From positions 13,969,188-14,033,187 of the forward strand of contig NC_037600.1 in NCBI RefSeq assembly GCF_003073045.1: 64,000 nucleotides of DNA, given 5' to 3'. The position numbers and the translations under genes are program-made. Each line of letters opens with the position of its first letter. Within the stretch, counting starts at the first letter, position 1. Origin of the DNA: Pomacea canaliculata (taxonomy: Eukaryota > Mollusca > Gastropoda > Architaenioglossa > Ampullariidae). Under the pieces are notes generated by a model, which did no database searches, was not told where the DNA came from, and worked only from the letters and a program-made list of their open reading frames with translations. Below, piece by piece: positions 11,810-24,045 of this stretch.

Positions 11810-12346
11810 GTATGTTGTTATCGTCATTATGACTGTCGCAATGACTTGTGAGGGACCTTGTGGAATAGGTGGTGGTTGTGGGATGGGGGCAATAGGAATG
11901 AGCAGGCCAACGGCTAGGGTAGGTTGGTATGTCTGGACGAGTGTGATTAAGGCGGTCGTGTCGATTAGAAGGCTTAAGGCTATCTACATTGCAGTTAATT
12001 TTGGACTTGATAAACAACATATACTCTAGTTCCCCCTCCCTCTCTCCTCGAAATCACTGCGAGGAAGAAGTACTTTCCTACTATACCAACTAACTATTGG
12101 TTTAATTTGCAAGAACATCGAACATCTAACGAAATATAGCACATGACATTAATAATTATACTGACTTAGGATTACTTATCTTAACAGGTTTGTTAATATT
12201 TTTTTACTTTCATGGATATGTAATATAACTTTTTCTTGAAATTGAAATATTGTTTTTGTATGCTTACACAAAGTGAAGCGTGTTTTGCAGGTATGACAAG
12301 TCCACCTTCTCAGGAAGTACTTTTGTGTGACAAATAACAGAATAAA
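11810..12346 (+). other. 3'UTR intron and terminal exon of array gene 3
   Basis: A donor at 11810 (GTATGT, after CTCAGTG) and an acceptor TTTTGCAG ending at 12290 enclose a 3'UTR intron. The terminal exon from 12291 (GTATGACAAGTCCACC) carries AATAAA at 12341-12346. The donor is 31 bases after the stop. Equivalent donor and acceptor pairs exist in genes 2 (9378/9573) and 4 (16550/16978). Confidence 0.55.
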
Positions 12347-12559
12347 TGGTATTTTCGCTGATTAGAGTGTAATATTCTTATGGTTCCAAGAAGTAATTGT
12401 TCTATTATGTCTTAATGCATTTCTTAAACTGGAAAAATATGAACGAGCCCTTGATCAAGTTTTCACGTAAACCGTGATTCAACATCTTCCCTCAAATAAA
12501 AACGAACCCTTGCCTAGGCAAAGTTTTACACATGACAGTGAGATAGGAACTTCGGTAAA

Positions 12560-13140
12560 CACCATCAACGTCCGTCCACATTTGTTCTGTTAAGAACGAT
12601 CTTGATGCCAAATACTTTGAGAAATAAAAATTACTCATACACATATACAATACGTCAACATACATACAAAGTAACATGCATGGAATAAATATTAGGAGAT
12701 GCACAGGGAGAAAGGCAAACAGCCAGCCTGATATTGGGACAGACAAAATACATGGATTCATATGGGTACATGCCAGCAGCTGAACCACAGAACCGTCTAA
12801 ACCATCTGCTGATGATGCGCGAGTGTGACCACCAGTCGGCAGGAGGTGTAAAGGTTGTAGGAGAAAGTGATTGAATCCAGTAACAAGTGTAAGTTTTTAC
12901 CAACCATGTCATCACATTCCTTTCCCAAATCCAGTGAACCTTCTACTGAAATTTTGAAAACAATATTTTACTTCCTGTCTTGACAGGATTCTTTTTTCTT
13001 CACATGAACCACTCAAACCACTGAAATTACGTTTGTAACCTTTGAACTTAAACTGCTTTGAAGTGTTATCTTTCTTCTCTCCCCCATCTTCCCCAACCCT
13101 TCTCCATGAGCTGAACACTACTCCTCGTCTAAATCTCGTC
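12560..13140. repeat. 3' flank duplication, copy B
   Basis: Partner of 9760-10400, in direct orientation, about 2.8 kb away. The shared blocks are separated by small indels, so the duplication is not very recent. Confidence 0.8.
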
Positions 13141-14400
13141 TACAAATGTGAGATGTGGCACGGAGAAGCGACTACAGCAAAAATGAAAAGCAGTTCAGTT
13201 TAAAAGTAATTGCAAGTATGAGTAAAGATATCACTGATATATTTTTTTCATTTTTTATTTTTTAGTGTAAAATCACTATATAAATGTTTGAGATAAAGAA
13301 CAATCGTAGCTATTACTTTTAGGCTGATTGATAAACATAATTTTATTAAGTATAATATTATATTTCTAGTCGAAATATTGTACTTTTTATTTAAAATGCA
13401 ATTGTTTGGAAAAATCACAAACAATTTCAAAGAAAACAAAGGTAAAATGTGTGTACATATTATGAGGTATACATGCCAAACACAAAAAAAAATTTCTTTC
13501 AAGTACTAGATAAGATAGCTAACAAATATTTTTTCAAAAAGTCCCGTCCAACCCCTAAATATTTTGAATGTGATTTTCAAACGATTAAAATGCGCCGAGT
13601 CACTGTTCAGTGGACCACACCTTTAAAGGCAAACTCGAGAAGAAAATTAATTTTAAATATGCGATTAAAATACATTTTATAAATTCCTAAAAATTTTGCT
13701 GTGTTCAGTTTGAAAGGTAAAAGCGATATCTTCCCGAGATGGTCAAGCAGACGAGTCTCCTTATGACATCATTCTCCTCATGACGTCACAAGCACGGGAA
13801 GTCTCTGTGGTTATTGCGAAGATTTGACGTCGTCTGTTTATTCGTATGACGCACTTTGTGTGTAAGGCTTGTAAGGCTCTGTCTGTCGGAAACTGATGAA
13901 AAGAAAATTTTGAATCTTTTTCATCTTTTCGTGGCAGTCGTGCAGCACGTTCTCGAGGCATGCTCTCACTATGGAAACCACACATCTAGGGTAATTTCAC
14001 GTGACGGAGAACGAGACTTCGTGGAAGCAAACAAAAGCCCGTGTAATTTCTCTTTTAAACACAACATTTTCTAATTGGCTCTCAGTGCTATCTTTTGAAA
14101 ACCTTCAACGTTTTCTCACATGAACAACACATATAAAAGACGAGATTCAAATTTATCCTACTCTTTACACGATTCTATGCAGTTTTATGTTGCCTTTAGA
14201 ATCCCTTTAATGTCTCCACGACCTCAGAACGATATCAAGATGCACAAAAATTTAAAAGAGTATTTTAAAATACATACCCACATGTTGTGTGCAGACGGTC
14301 ACTTCACAAGCGTGCTTATATTCAGTTTTGTTTTAAAAAATAACTGTGCATGACACTTTTTTTCAGATCCTGGGTGTGTCCTGATACGCCTTCGAGTGTA
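13141..14400. other. intergenic between array genes 3 and 4
   Basis: No coding exon is seen. The region holds a CRE palindrome TGACGTCA at 13781-13788 and copy B of the 5' flank duplication at 14210-14310. Sequence near 14320-14430 aligns with the proximal promoter of gene 2, with a TGGG-(C/T)-GTGTCC core and then the TATA-like box. Confidence 0.5.
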
Positions 14401-14402
14401 CA

Positions 14403-14408
14403 TATATA
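14403..14408 (+). promoter_or_regulatory. TATA-like box of array gene 4
   Basis: TATATA 61 bases before the ATG at 14464, in sequence homologous to the promoter of gene 2. Confidence 0.5.
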
Positions 14409-14463
14409 GCAGGGTAGACAGCAATAGGAGAAGTCTGTTGAAACACATCTTCAATACATCACG

Positions 14464-16592
14464 ATGCTGAAGCTCCTGGCTCTTTGTCTTGTGTCTGTGG
14501 CTTTGGTAAGTTCTTCAGCTTGGATCAGGTTGGACCTGCAGAGTTCAGAGTTCAGGCTATGTTTAGTCAATCATCAGTGGCAGAGGTTACGAAGAGAGTT
14601 TAAACACGGGAATCTCGAGGACAAGCGTGTTGTTTCCAAATGATAAAGCATTGATGTCTTATTCAAGGAATTGTAGCTATAAATCGGTGACAAAGGTTCC
14701 TGGGGTAAAGTAACTAGAAACATCGCTGCATCCGGGCTATTTCTGACTGCTTGTTCATCAACGGGCAACGACAAACGGCTGGGTACAAACTATACTTGAA
14801 AGTTTGCACGGGTGTGTACGATCACCTGTCTTTGACAAATCTTAAATAGCTTAAATATGACCATAGGTATATGAAACTGTTGTAACAGATAAAGCTTTTT
14901 AAAACCATCAGAATAGGTGCCATTCATACAAATATGTATAAAGTATTTTTCTCAACAGGCCAGCTTTTTTGTCCTGGTCGCTTGGTCTTGGACAGAGTGA
15001 GCGGGTACCGTGTGGAATATGATGACCGTGCGGTATGTAAATACTTTTTGTCCTCACATCTTTTTCAATTTCTTTTGTTTATATCCGTTCAACATCTTTT
15101 TTTCTGCACCGTTTGCACAATTTCGCATTTCATTAACTACTCTCATCGATTTTGATTTCTATCTTTTCATTTTATTTGTCTACGTCCGTTAAAAGTTCAA
15201 AATTATAGGATAGAATTTTTGTTCAACTTTTCTGAATCTATCCTAATGCTAGTCTTTTTATTTATTTATTTTTTTTCATATCTGAAAAGAAGTTATGCAT
15301 ATTTGACAATATTTTAAGCAAAGTTTGCCACAGAATATGTCATCATCAGAAACATTTCTATTCATCTTTAACAGAAAGTTCTAAAGGTGTGTGCAGAAAA
15401 GTAACTTTCAGCATTACCATATTCATAGTCAATGTCACTGGAGTTGATGACATTGTTTATTTATTTACCATTTACTGCTTCCACATCCGAATCACATAAG
15501 GATCTAAATAAATTTCTGCTTTTTCTCAGTATGAACTTTTCCTATTCACGTTTGCTAGTAAAGGATCTCATTTCTTTTCGATACAGTTCTGCTACAGTAT
15601 ATGTGTAGATGGTGCACCTCCCTTGTCGGACAGATCCCTTTATATATTAAAAAAAAGTTGCCCTTTATCAAAGTTTATTTATTTGTATCAAAGTACTCTT
15701 TTGCTTGCAATATTTTCTACAAATTCTTGCCTACATACTTTTTTAAACATTTTAATTTAAAAAAACATGAGCAAAATTATATTAAAGTATTTTAAGCAAA
15801 AATTCTTTATGGACACGGAAAATAGGAAATAGTGCTGCTGTCATACTGTGAAACGTTTACTTGTGACATCATGAGCATTCAGCCTACCGTGACCAGAAGA
15901 ATGGAATGTTCCAGAACGTTGTCCTGCTGATCAGTGACAGCGAGTGCTATATCGTGGAGGCAGCCGATACCACCTGGGATGCTCTGGTCCGCAACCACGA
16001 TGAACTTCATGCTGCTGCTGTAAGTACACTATGGTGTCGGAAAAAACACATTAAAAATTTGAACTGAAGGAAAAAGGCAGGAAACTGACTAAAAGGAAAA
16101 CATGATTAACAAAACGTATTCTATGGAAAGCAAATTAGCCTTGTGAAACTGAGTTCCAAGTTCTTCTTTTTTCCAATAAATATTTTTTCATTATTACATC
16201 CCCAAAACAAAGACTGAAAATGTTTGTAACAGATTTGTAACATAGACTTGTAACGTCAGCAAGAAGAGAGCGTTTTAAGCGCATGCATCAGGATGTGGGT
16301 TTGTTTTCTCACCCTACACCCCACACTTGTCTGTCGCCCTCTGCAGCTGGACATCGTCAAGCTCATCGACAGCAAGACTGGGGTGACGGCGACTACCTTC
16401 CGTGAGAGCGAAACCAAGTACCACAGCCGCCTGGAGGAGTTCCAGTGCGCACCAAGTCCATCGCCGTCGTCAGCTACACCCCCAGCGCTTCCAGCGCCAC
16501 CACGCGTGCACCCTGAGCCCTCGTCAGCCCTACACCCTGTCTCTCAGTGGTATGTTGTTATCGTCATTATGACTGTCGCAATGGACTTGTGA
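14464..16592 (+). CDS. array gene 4: mosaic BRICHOS-like copy with shifted tail
   Basis: Exons are 14464-14505, 14964-15032, 15915-16019 and from 16347. Two features set it apart. First, the usual exon 2 acceptor has one G fewer than gene 2 (CAACAGGCCAG against CCACAGGGCCAG). The normal start would shift the frame, but an AG six bases on at 14962-14963 restores it, deleting GQ and starting LFCPGRLVLDR with an extra Cys. Second, one G is missing right after Cys106 compared with gene 3, so VVSYTPS is replaced by a Pro/Ser/Ala-rich tail. The tail stops at 16592 if unspliced (153 residues), or at 17048 if donor 16550 joins acceptor 16978 (162 residues). Exons 1-3 resemble gene 2 and the end of exon 4 resembles gene 3. 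It could be a decaying copy, an assembly error or a real variant. Confidence 0.55.
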
Positions 16593-16978
16593 GGGACCTT
16601 GCTCTCCATGGAGTAGTTGTCAGGTGGTAGGTGGGGGTAGGGGACAATACGACTTATTTATTAATAACCAGGTAGATGTTTGGATTGTCAGGTAGGCTAT
16701 TATGGTTTACGATTCGGCATGAATCAAAGTTAACTACTAATGAGAAATGAACCTCTTCTTCTTCTCTAACGTTTTTATTGAAATAAAGGAAAATTCAGTG
16801 ATACATAAGCAGGGAAAATAGAAAGACAATTTATTATTTCACCTAATAGAATACTAAAAAGGGTTGGTAAAGAGTTTTAGTGGGTGTGTTGATATAGTTA
16901 GAGTATAGAGATCTTGCTGCGGTTTAATTAAGTTACTTGTCATGAGATGCTAGCAGCTAACAAGTGAATGTTTTTCAG

Positions 16979-17048
16979 GTGTGGTCAGTCCCCGGCTTCC
17001 AGAAATCTTTCGGCGTCTCAACAAAATAAAAATATTTCAGTGATTTGA
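16979..17048 (+). other. possible terminal exon of array gene 4
   Basis: After acceptor TTTTTCAG the sequence GTGTGGTCAGTCCCC parallels the terminal exon of genes 2 and 3 (GTATGACAAGTCC). In the shifted frame of gene 4 it would be translated for 22 residues. AATAAA is at 17025-17030. Confidence 0.4.
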
Positions 17049-17099
17049 GTTCATATTCTGTTTGTATCAACAAGTGTTTGCTGTATGTCTTTACACCCT

Positions 17100-20000
17100 A
17101 GTATAATTTAGGAGACTATTCAAGATGATGGTTCTGTAAAGAAACGCACAAAAGGTGGTTTATACTGCTGCATGGTAGGATGCAAATGTGCAAGTAGCAA
17201 ATCTTTCGGTGAAAGTTGTTTTCGCTTCCGCGGGCAGGTACATCGACAGAGCGAGACAAGTGACTCTCATTCATACTAATAAATATAGTTATGAATAATC
17301 GTGTCATTCATTAAATTACTTGAGAAGTGTATTGATTAAATATTATTCTTATTTTTTTATAAAAGAAACTCGTTATTTGTGAATATGCCAAGATGAACAC
17401 CAGTACTTTCAGTTCACACACACACACCTTGGCCGACACAGAGATGATTTAAGCACCAAAGATTGAGAGATGAACTTCCATAAAATTAAAAATGTCATAA
17501 TAACTTTCAGATATATTTGGATGCAGAACTTTACTGACTTACCGAAGATTCCGTGTAATGGCAAGACTGTATTCACCACATCTGTTCAAATGTGCCAACT
17601 TCTATTGTCTTCCTTTTATCATCACTAGTCAGTGCAGAAAGTTCGACTTATCTCGGCCGTAATGTTGCGCGTTACAAGAGCACAAATGAAGTCTGTATAT
17701 TTACCTTTACAGTCACTACCAATCTTTAACAGGACTACTATCTTGAATATGTAACAAGCAATCACTATACTGTAAGCACAACAAAATACCAAATTTTGAG
17801 CAAAAAAAAAAACACACACACACAAAACGAAAAAACAAAACAAAACAAAACAAAAAAAACCAAGCCGAGCCATGTTACCCATACAATAGGATTTTATATA
17901 GGTGAGAAACCTAGGTGAAGCATATATGCGAACACTTTATGATTGTAGATCTCCGTGTTGTGCGATTCATATTATTTATCATTTCATAAGAAAGATTTTA
18001 AGCTAGTGAAGCAAATACTTTTATTTTCTAAATAGGCAAAAGTTTGGTTAATAGTGCAACAAAGCAATTTACTTACGGTAATTATATTGTTGATATCAAA
18101 AGTCTCGTCAAATTCTATCTTCGCGCTGCTCCTCCGGAAGTCAGGTCGTCAACTGGCTCGCCGAGACTAACCGCGGACAACTTTGCAAGAGGCCAAGAGT
18201 GAGTCTCGGCATACAGACATCAGTCCATAAATATACGTCATTTCTACGCCATAAGAGAGCAGCTGCTTTTCTCTTATATACGACGTCATTTTCTGCTTCA
18301 AATGACGTGAAACAAATGACGCACACAAGACCTCAGACACATGTAACCTCTGGCTTAAATGTTGGAGAAAAGCCTCAGCACATAATTATTAAGTGTGCCT
18401 TGACAGGTTCATTTTTCAAAAACAAAATGTTTGAGCATGCGATGCACCACCGACTTAAGAGTGCATGCAAACTGAAATGTTTTTGATAAGCATGCCAAAG
18501 ATGGCTTCCTCGAATCTGGTTAGCTAGCGATTAGGAATGTATGTTGAGTCAATCAATCCCATGATTAGTAATCAGGATGATATAGTATATGGCTTCCTTC
18601 CCTTTACCGCTTCACTCGCTCTTGTCTCCCCTGATCTTTTCCTCTTTTTCTTGTCTTCATATATTCTTTTTTATTTTTAGTTTATTTATATGTATATATT
18701 GCTCTCTCTCTCTCTTTCGTAAACAAAGATTTTTTATTCTATTTACATTTTCTCTCTCTGGTATATAACGAAATAGAAACAAGGACGGTTTCCAATTGAT
18801 GTGTCGCCAGGATAAAAGAATCCGAAAATAAATTTGCTGATGTAATTGATTTTCATCGTCATCGACAGCGTAAAACAGATTACGTCAGTGGCACGTGTCA
18901 CTTGTCACGTGACAAGACAGACTGCCATTTTGACTGACAGCAAATTGTGAGACATTTGACAGCCTTGTATCTCGCCCTCCTCCTTTACTACAGCAATAAC
19001 AGACGCACCTACCTACCTATCACATATTGTGGCCACAGACACAACAAACAAACGATGCTTACTACAACTACCCAATGTTGCTATGCATGCAACTATGTAA
19101 CCAGCAGTATATTGATATTGATATCGACCAGATGGCCTTACAAAAACTGAATAAAGAAATTATTGTTGTAATTACTATTTATTATTATTATTTTATTACT
19201 ATTAGTTTATTACTATTATTTTGTTGCTCACAAACCCAGCCACATATACGAACATAATACGAGCATATGTTGAACACACTTTCATGTATACTTCTAGGAG
19301 GGTAGTTGCATAAAATAAACACATAATCATAATAAACAAATAATCCACATCCACTTCAATTTGACTTAAGACTAAAAAAAATAAATTCAGAGAAGAGCTT
19401 CAGAAATATTTTTAATGTATTCTTAACAGCGAAAAATATTTACGAACAAGGCAATAATTTATTAATATGTATCTTCAAAATAATACCTTGAGATATTTTA
19501 ATAAATTTATAGTTTTGTCTTGAAGAAAGAAAGAAAGAAATATTGTTTTTTCTTGTAGACATTAAAGCAAACAGCGGCTATCTGGCAGGCCTTCACTTAC
19601 TGAGCGACATTGTAACCACCAATACACAAAGATAGAGTGTTCACACAATAATGGATTGTTTGTTTTGGACTGAACCTTGTGTGAATGCGGTGGGATTTTT
19701 TCCTAGTCATGTTAAATATTGTCTTTTTGTGTTTGTTTTCTTTGGTGTATTTTGTATTATGGAATAAAAACCATTTTAAAAAATACAAAGATTGTACCTT
19801 GCAGCGTACAGAGAAACTGGCACAAAGTTTCGATGAGACCTTTTTGCTCTGACGTTGTCATGACAAGTGAACTTCACTAGTTGGTAACAATGGCTTTTTT
19901 ACATTTTTTTATCTTAACCCACATTCCGGAATTCTATTAAAAACCACGAAAGACTAAAGCAAGTAAATTTTGTAGTGTCACGACACGCACGGGTCGTTAG

Positions 20001-20180
20001 GTACAAAATGTTTTTTTTTTATCTACCCAGATTTTTTTGTTCATACTTTCACAAAGAACCAGCCAGATGTTTAACAATTTTCCCCTCAGACCTGTCCACG
20101 CCCTAAAGATGACCTTTTTATGATCAGTTCCCATGCCCAGAGTAACGCCTTCAAGGCGTGGTCACGTCACGAGTCCTGCA
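17100..20180. other. 3 kb gap in the array without a recognised gene
   Basis: AT-rich sequence with CA and A-rich runs (17800-17860), a TATTATT run near 19180 and two CACGTG-type sites near 18890-18910. I found no exon 1-4 remnant of the small-gene family on either strand, though a strongly decayed copy could be missed by eye. Confidence 0.45.
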
Positions 20181-20182
20181 AG

Positions 20183-20190
20183 TATTTAAA
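20183..20190 (+). promoter_or_regulatory. TATA-like box of array gene 5
   Basis: TATTTAAA 81 bases before the ATG. The 5'UTR shares CAGCACCAATC, AGTGTCTTCGT and ACTCAGCA with array gene 6. Confidence 0.55.
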
Positions 20191-20263
20191 GTCAAGGATA
20201 ACCGGGGTCCAGCACCAATCGTCCCCAGTGTCTTCGTGCAAGTACACATCACTACTCAGCATC

Positions 20264-21506
20264 ATGATGAAATTTGTGCTTCTGTCTCTTGTAGCTGTGG
20301 CCATGGTAAGCGTCTTTCTCCAGTCTTTATTTTCACGAAAAATAGAATCGCTGAGCCATGTCGTACTCAAGTCATATGGTCCCTTGCCAAAGGGCTGTTT
20401 AGGAATTCAATGCCCTAGTATGTACAGGGGGTAATCATGCTACCATGAATTGTTGATTATTTTCACAATCTGTTTTCTTTTCTTCACAGGGCCAGTTTAT
20501 TCGTGAGGGCAATCTAGTCATAGACAGGGTAGGAGACTTCCGAGTGGAATATGACGATTCGCACGTAAGTACAACTTTTTGCGTCGATGTGTAATGTCTG
20601 ACATGTATTATTGTGTTTATTTCTGTAAATATTTGTGTACACGTACATGTGTACTGCTTGAAACTGTTCTACCTGTCACAGTGAAACATCTGATTCCATA
20701 AGTCTACGGACCCGAACGAGGGAAAACATCGTCTAGACTATATTAACTGCTTGGAACGATCACACAATAGTATGTATTAGGGTTCATTCTTTTGAAGTGA
20801 ATCCTCGATACTCACACTACCTCCATAGGGGGAAAAAAAGGAATAAAACTGAGTCTTCAGTCTTGGAATACTCCGTCAATACTCTTACTGAAGGTGATTA
20901 TGTTGAGCTACACTTGCTGACACATGCCTTCTGACCTTTACACATATTGCAGAACATTATCCTGCTGGTGAGTGAAGAGAGAATGCTTTATCGTCGAGGC
21001 TTCCGACAGCGTCTGGGACCCACTCGTCCGTGACCGCGAGGATCTGCACTCCGCTGCTGTAAGAAACCTCGCGAGACGAGATTTACTCCGTGCAACTCTC
21101 GATTTGTCATGCAACTGTCGATTATTCACAGAACTCTTAATTAACAGCATTTACAGATTCCTTTTACCAATTTTATTTCGCAATTTTATTTTTCTATTAT
21201 ATACATCTATCAAATCATATCATTGTAGCATCAATCCATGTATCACAAAAATCCACGTTTGTTCATAGATTATGTCCTCAAATCTGTACCAACAGATTTC
21301 TGGCTCATAAGCTTGGAACCTCTGACCTCCATAATTATTTTCATTGTTCAATTTAGTTGGCCCTCGTCAAACAGATCGACAGCAACACTGGTCTGACAGA
21401 GCTCTCACAAAGGGAGGCCTCCCGCCAATACGAGAGCCGCCTGGAGCAGTTCCAGTGCTCCTCCAAAACCATCTACCGTGTCAGCTATACACCTTCTCGT
21501 CCCTGA
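20264..21506 (+). CDS. array gene 5: BRICHOS-like copy, one base too many in exon 3
   Basis: Exons are 20264-20305 (leader MMKFVLLSLVAVAM), 20490-20564 (GQFIREGNLVIDR ending FRVEYDD), 20953-21058 and 21357-21506 (TGLTELSQRE, YESRLE, a Cys and VSYTPSRP). Exon 3 is 106 bases instead of the family's invariant 105. The extra base lies in a GAAGAGAGAA run before the Cys codon, so the frame shifts just before the conserved C-F-I-V-E-A. The frame on either side is fully conserved, including the downstream exon. Without the extra base the product would be 123 residues. AATAAA is at 21580-21585. It could be a young pseudogene or a sequencing error in a purine run. Confidence 0.6.
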
Positions 21507-21589
21507 ACACACAGCTAGTAAAAGTTGTTTAACTTATTTGTGTTTCGTATTCTATTGTTACTGCTATCTCGCTGAGTCGAATAAATGGA

Positions 21590-23950
21590 GAAGTTAAAAT
21601 ATACATGCATATTGGCAAGTACTATGCATAATACATACATTCAAACATGCACCCATGCGATCTACATCACGAGACATGCATAGGCACACAATCAGGCAGA
21701 GAAAAGGAAAGATATCCACTTTTGTAAATATGGTCACATTTGGTCGCTTGACCATACAATAGTTTACGAATATTAGCTCAAAAAAAATAACTTTCATTGA
21801 AAAACATGTCTTTGACTTCCAGAAAAGAGAGCGAAAAACAAAACAAAAACAAAAAACAAGAAAAAAACAATAAAATAAAAAAAAGTAAAAAAAATAAAAC
21901 AATCAAAATAAAAAATTAAATTAAAAACAAACTACCTAAAAAAGAAAGAAAGAAGGGAAGGACGGAAGAAAGAAAGAAACCCAAAGAAACCTCCACATCG
22001 AGTTGTGACAACACTTTCATCGTGCTTCACTGAGTAATTAAATGTTTTGGAACTCCATTTGAAGATTTTCATTAGAGACAAGGTCTTGGTAAGTAGCCCA
22101 TGGAACCTTTTCCCTTATCAAGACTTTTTAAAAATATCTCACACTTAGACAATAACAGATTAAAGCACGTGGCATCAATTCATTCCCTCTATCTCGGACA
22201 CATGCGCGCCCAGCACTCACCCAGTCATTCTGACACTTGCGTGTTCTTTCGTTACTGAACAAAGACAAACTATTTCTGCAACTATTTTTAATCATAAAAA
22301 ATGTCACAGAAGTCGCTGTTCAAATGTATGACGATGAGCGAGGAAAAAAAATAGCTCACACTCACTTTCATCAAAGGGCTAATACTTATAATTACACGAC
22401 ACTGCTAATATATGTAATACCAATGAGAAATTTTCACCACGGTATACAGCACAAACATTTAATTCACCTCATTTCCCAAACTTAATTAAATCTGGAGCAT
22501 ATAAGATGACTGCTTCCACATGCGAAAATGATGCTGTAGACGACTTATGAAAGGATATTGTAGCAAAAAGCGAATGTCTTTCCAGATATTGGAAAGATAT
22601 TGAGTGATCTTGAGAACACGAAGAAATCTTATCATATGAAACTACCAAAAGGTGATCATCACTTCAGTTTATTCACTGTAATTCGAGGTCGCTGCTGAAA
22701 CGAGTGAATCATGGCAGAGTGGAATCCAGCCAATAGATCCAAACAGTTCGCACTTCAAAATAACATTATATACAGTCCTGATGTAAACCAGAAGAAGAAG
22801 AAAATGCAGAAGAAGTTACACAATAATTTCTTTCACACGTAAACATGGTCTCCCAGCGCGGAAACACGATACTTCATAGTAGCGAGGGAACACTGTATAC
22901 AGTCCTGATGTACCAAACAAGCACACACGTAAACAAAGAAACAAAATCAAAGCACGACCACAACAAAGAAACAAAATCAAAGGGAGCAGATCCCCTCACC
23001 ATGATACGCGAAGGGACAGAACTCTCATCAATTCAATTAGAGCAGGATGTTTATCTCTCTCTTTGTGTGTGTGTAGTTAAATTATTACTCATACGACATA
23101 TGTTTGTTGCTAGCCAGAGTACCCTACTGTCAACTATCAATCTATTAATTCATATAGGTCAAGCCAATTCGTGGGTGGCATCATTTGAAGCAAATAGTGA
23201 AAGACTTGTACTCTCGTCCTGTAAACTTCACTCACAAGTCATGTTCGACACAAGTTTTTCAGTGAAGGGAGAGAAGTCTTTTTCCAGCAAACCTCTCGTT
23301 TTCTCCCTTTTCTGTTATTTTGTTGCTCACTTTCTTCACGTTGTTTATACTCCTGCTGTATCTGCAGAAGAAATAAAATTAAACAGTTTTTGTACACACA
23401 CCTGTGTGCGTGGCTCAGAGAGAGAGAGTTTTCTTTGTTACACGTCTGAAATGTTGGGGTTTTTTTTCGTCTCCTTACACGCAACAGATGTCAGCCAATC
23501 GACGTTGATGTTGCTAAAGACGTATTCCATATCGCGTTTGGTTCGTACACTAATATCTATAAAAATATCTACATGTCCATGGTTCGTGGCGAAGTGGATA
23601 AAGCGTCTGTCAACACTTGCAACGTACTATTGTATCTTGGTCTGATGTACCATTTTCTGGAAATAACTTTTGTCGATAAGCGAGTGTCACTACTACATAA
23701 GAATATCAAGTTCTGACAGGCCAAAGTCACGGTGACGAGGTCGAGATCAGTCCTAGAGATAGCAATCCATGGTTTTAATTGTTCATTTTTGTCTACTATT
23801 TTACTGATATCTGCCAACAGTTTTTTTTCCCTTCGTACTCTTATATGATATGACACGAGACTGCATTCAGGACAGTATCGTTCTGTGTCCTTCACTCCTG
23901 ACACCCGGATGATCCACGCCCTTGAGATAACCTTTAGGTGTCCAGATCAC
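21590..23950. other. intergenic between array genes 5 and 6
   Basis: It contains A-rich low-complexity sequence (21780-21980), a 21-base direct repeat AACAAAGAAACAAAATCAAA(G) at about 22932 and 22962, two copies of TATACAGTCCTGATGTA near 22773 and 22897, and a SINE-like A box near 23588. A long open frame (22845-23645) has no recognisable domain and was not called. Confidence 0.4.
23582..23640 (+). mobile_element. possible tRNA-SINE head fragment
   Basis: GTTCGTGGCGAAGTGGATAA contains a good pol III A-box match (TGGCGAAGTGG). No clean B box follows, so this is weak. Confidence 0.25.
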
Positions 23951-23961
23951 GTTCCTGTGTG

Positions 23962-23969
23962 TATTTAAG
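23962..23969 (+). promoter_or_regulatory. TATA-like box of array gene 6
   Basis: TATTTAAG 84 bases before the ATG, in a promoter homologous to that of gene 5. Confidence 0.5.
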
Positions 23970-24045
23970 GGGAAGGCTAGCCCTGGTGCAGCACCAATCT
24001 TTTGTACAAGTGTCTTCGTACAAACACACATCTTTACTCAGCACG

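Noticed and set aside
22845-23645. 266-codon + strand open frame, the longest in the window
   Set aside because: It has no recognisable domain, a mixed composition, a short direct repeat and a SINE-like A box inside, and no promoter or splice context. A chance open frame is the simplest reading, but transcript data could overturn this.
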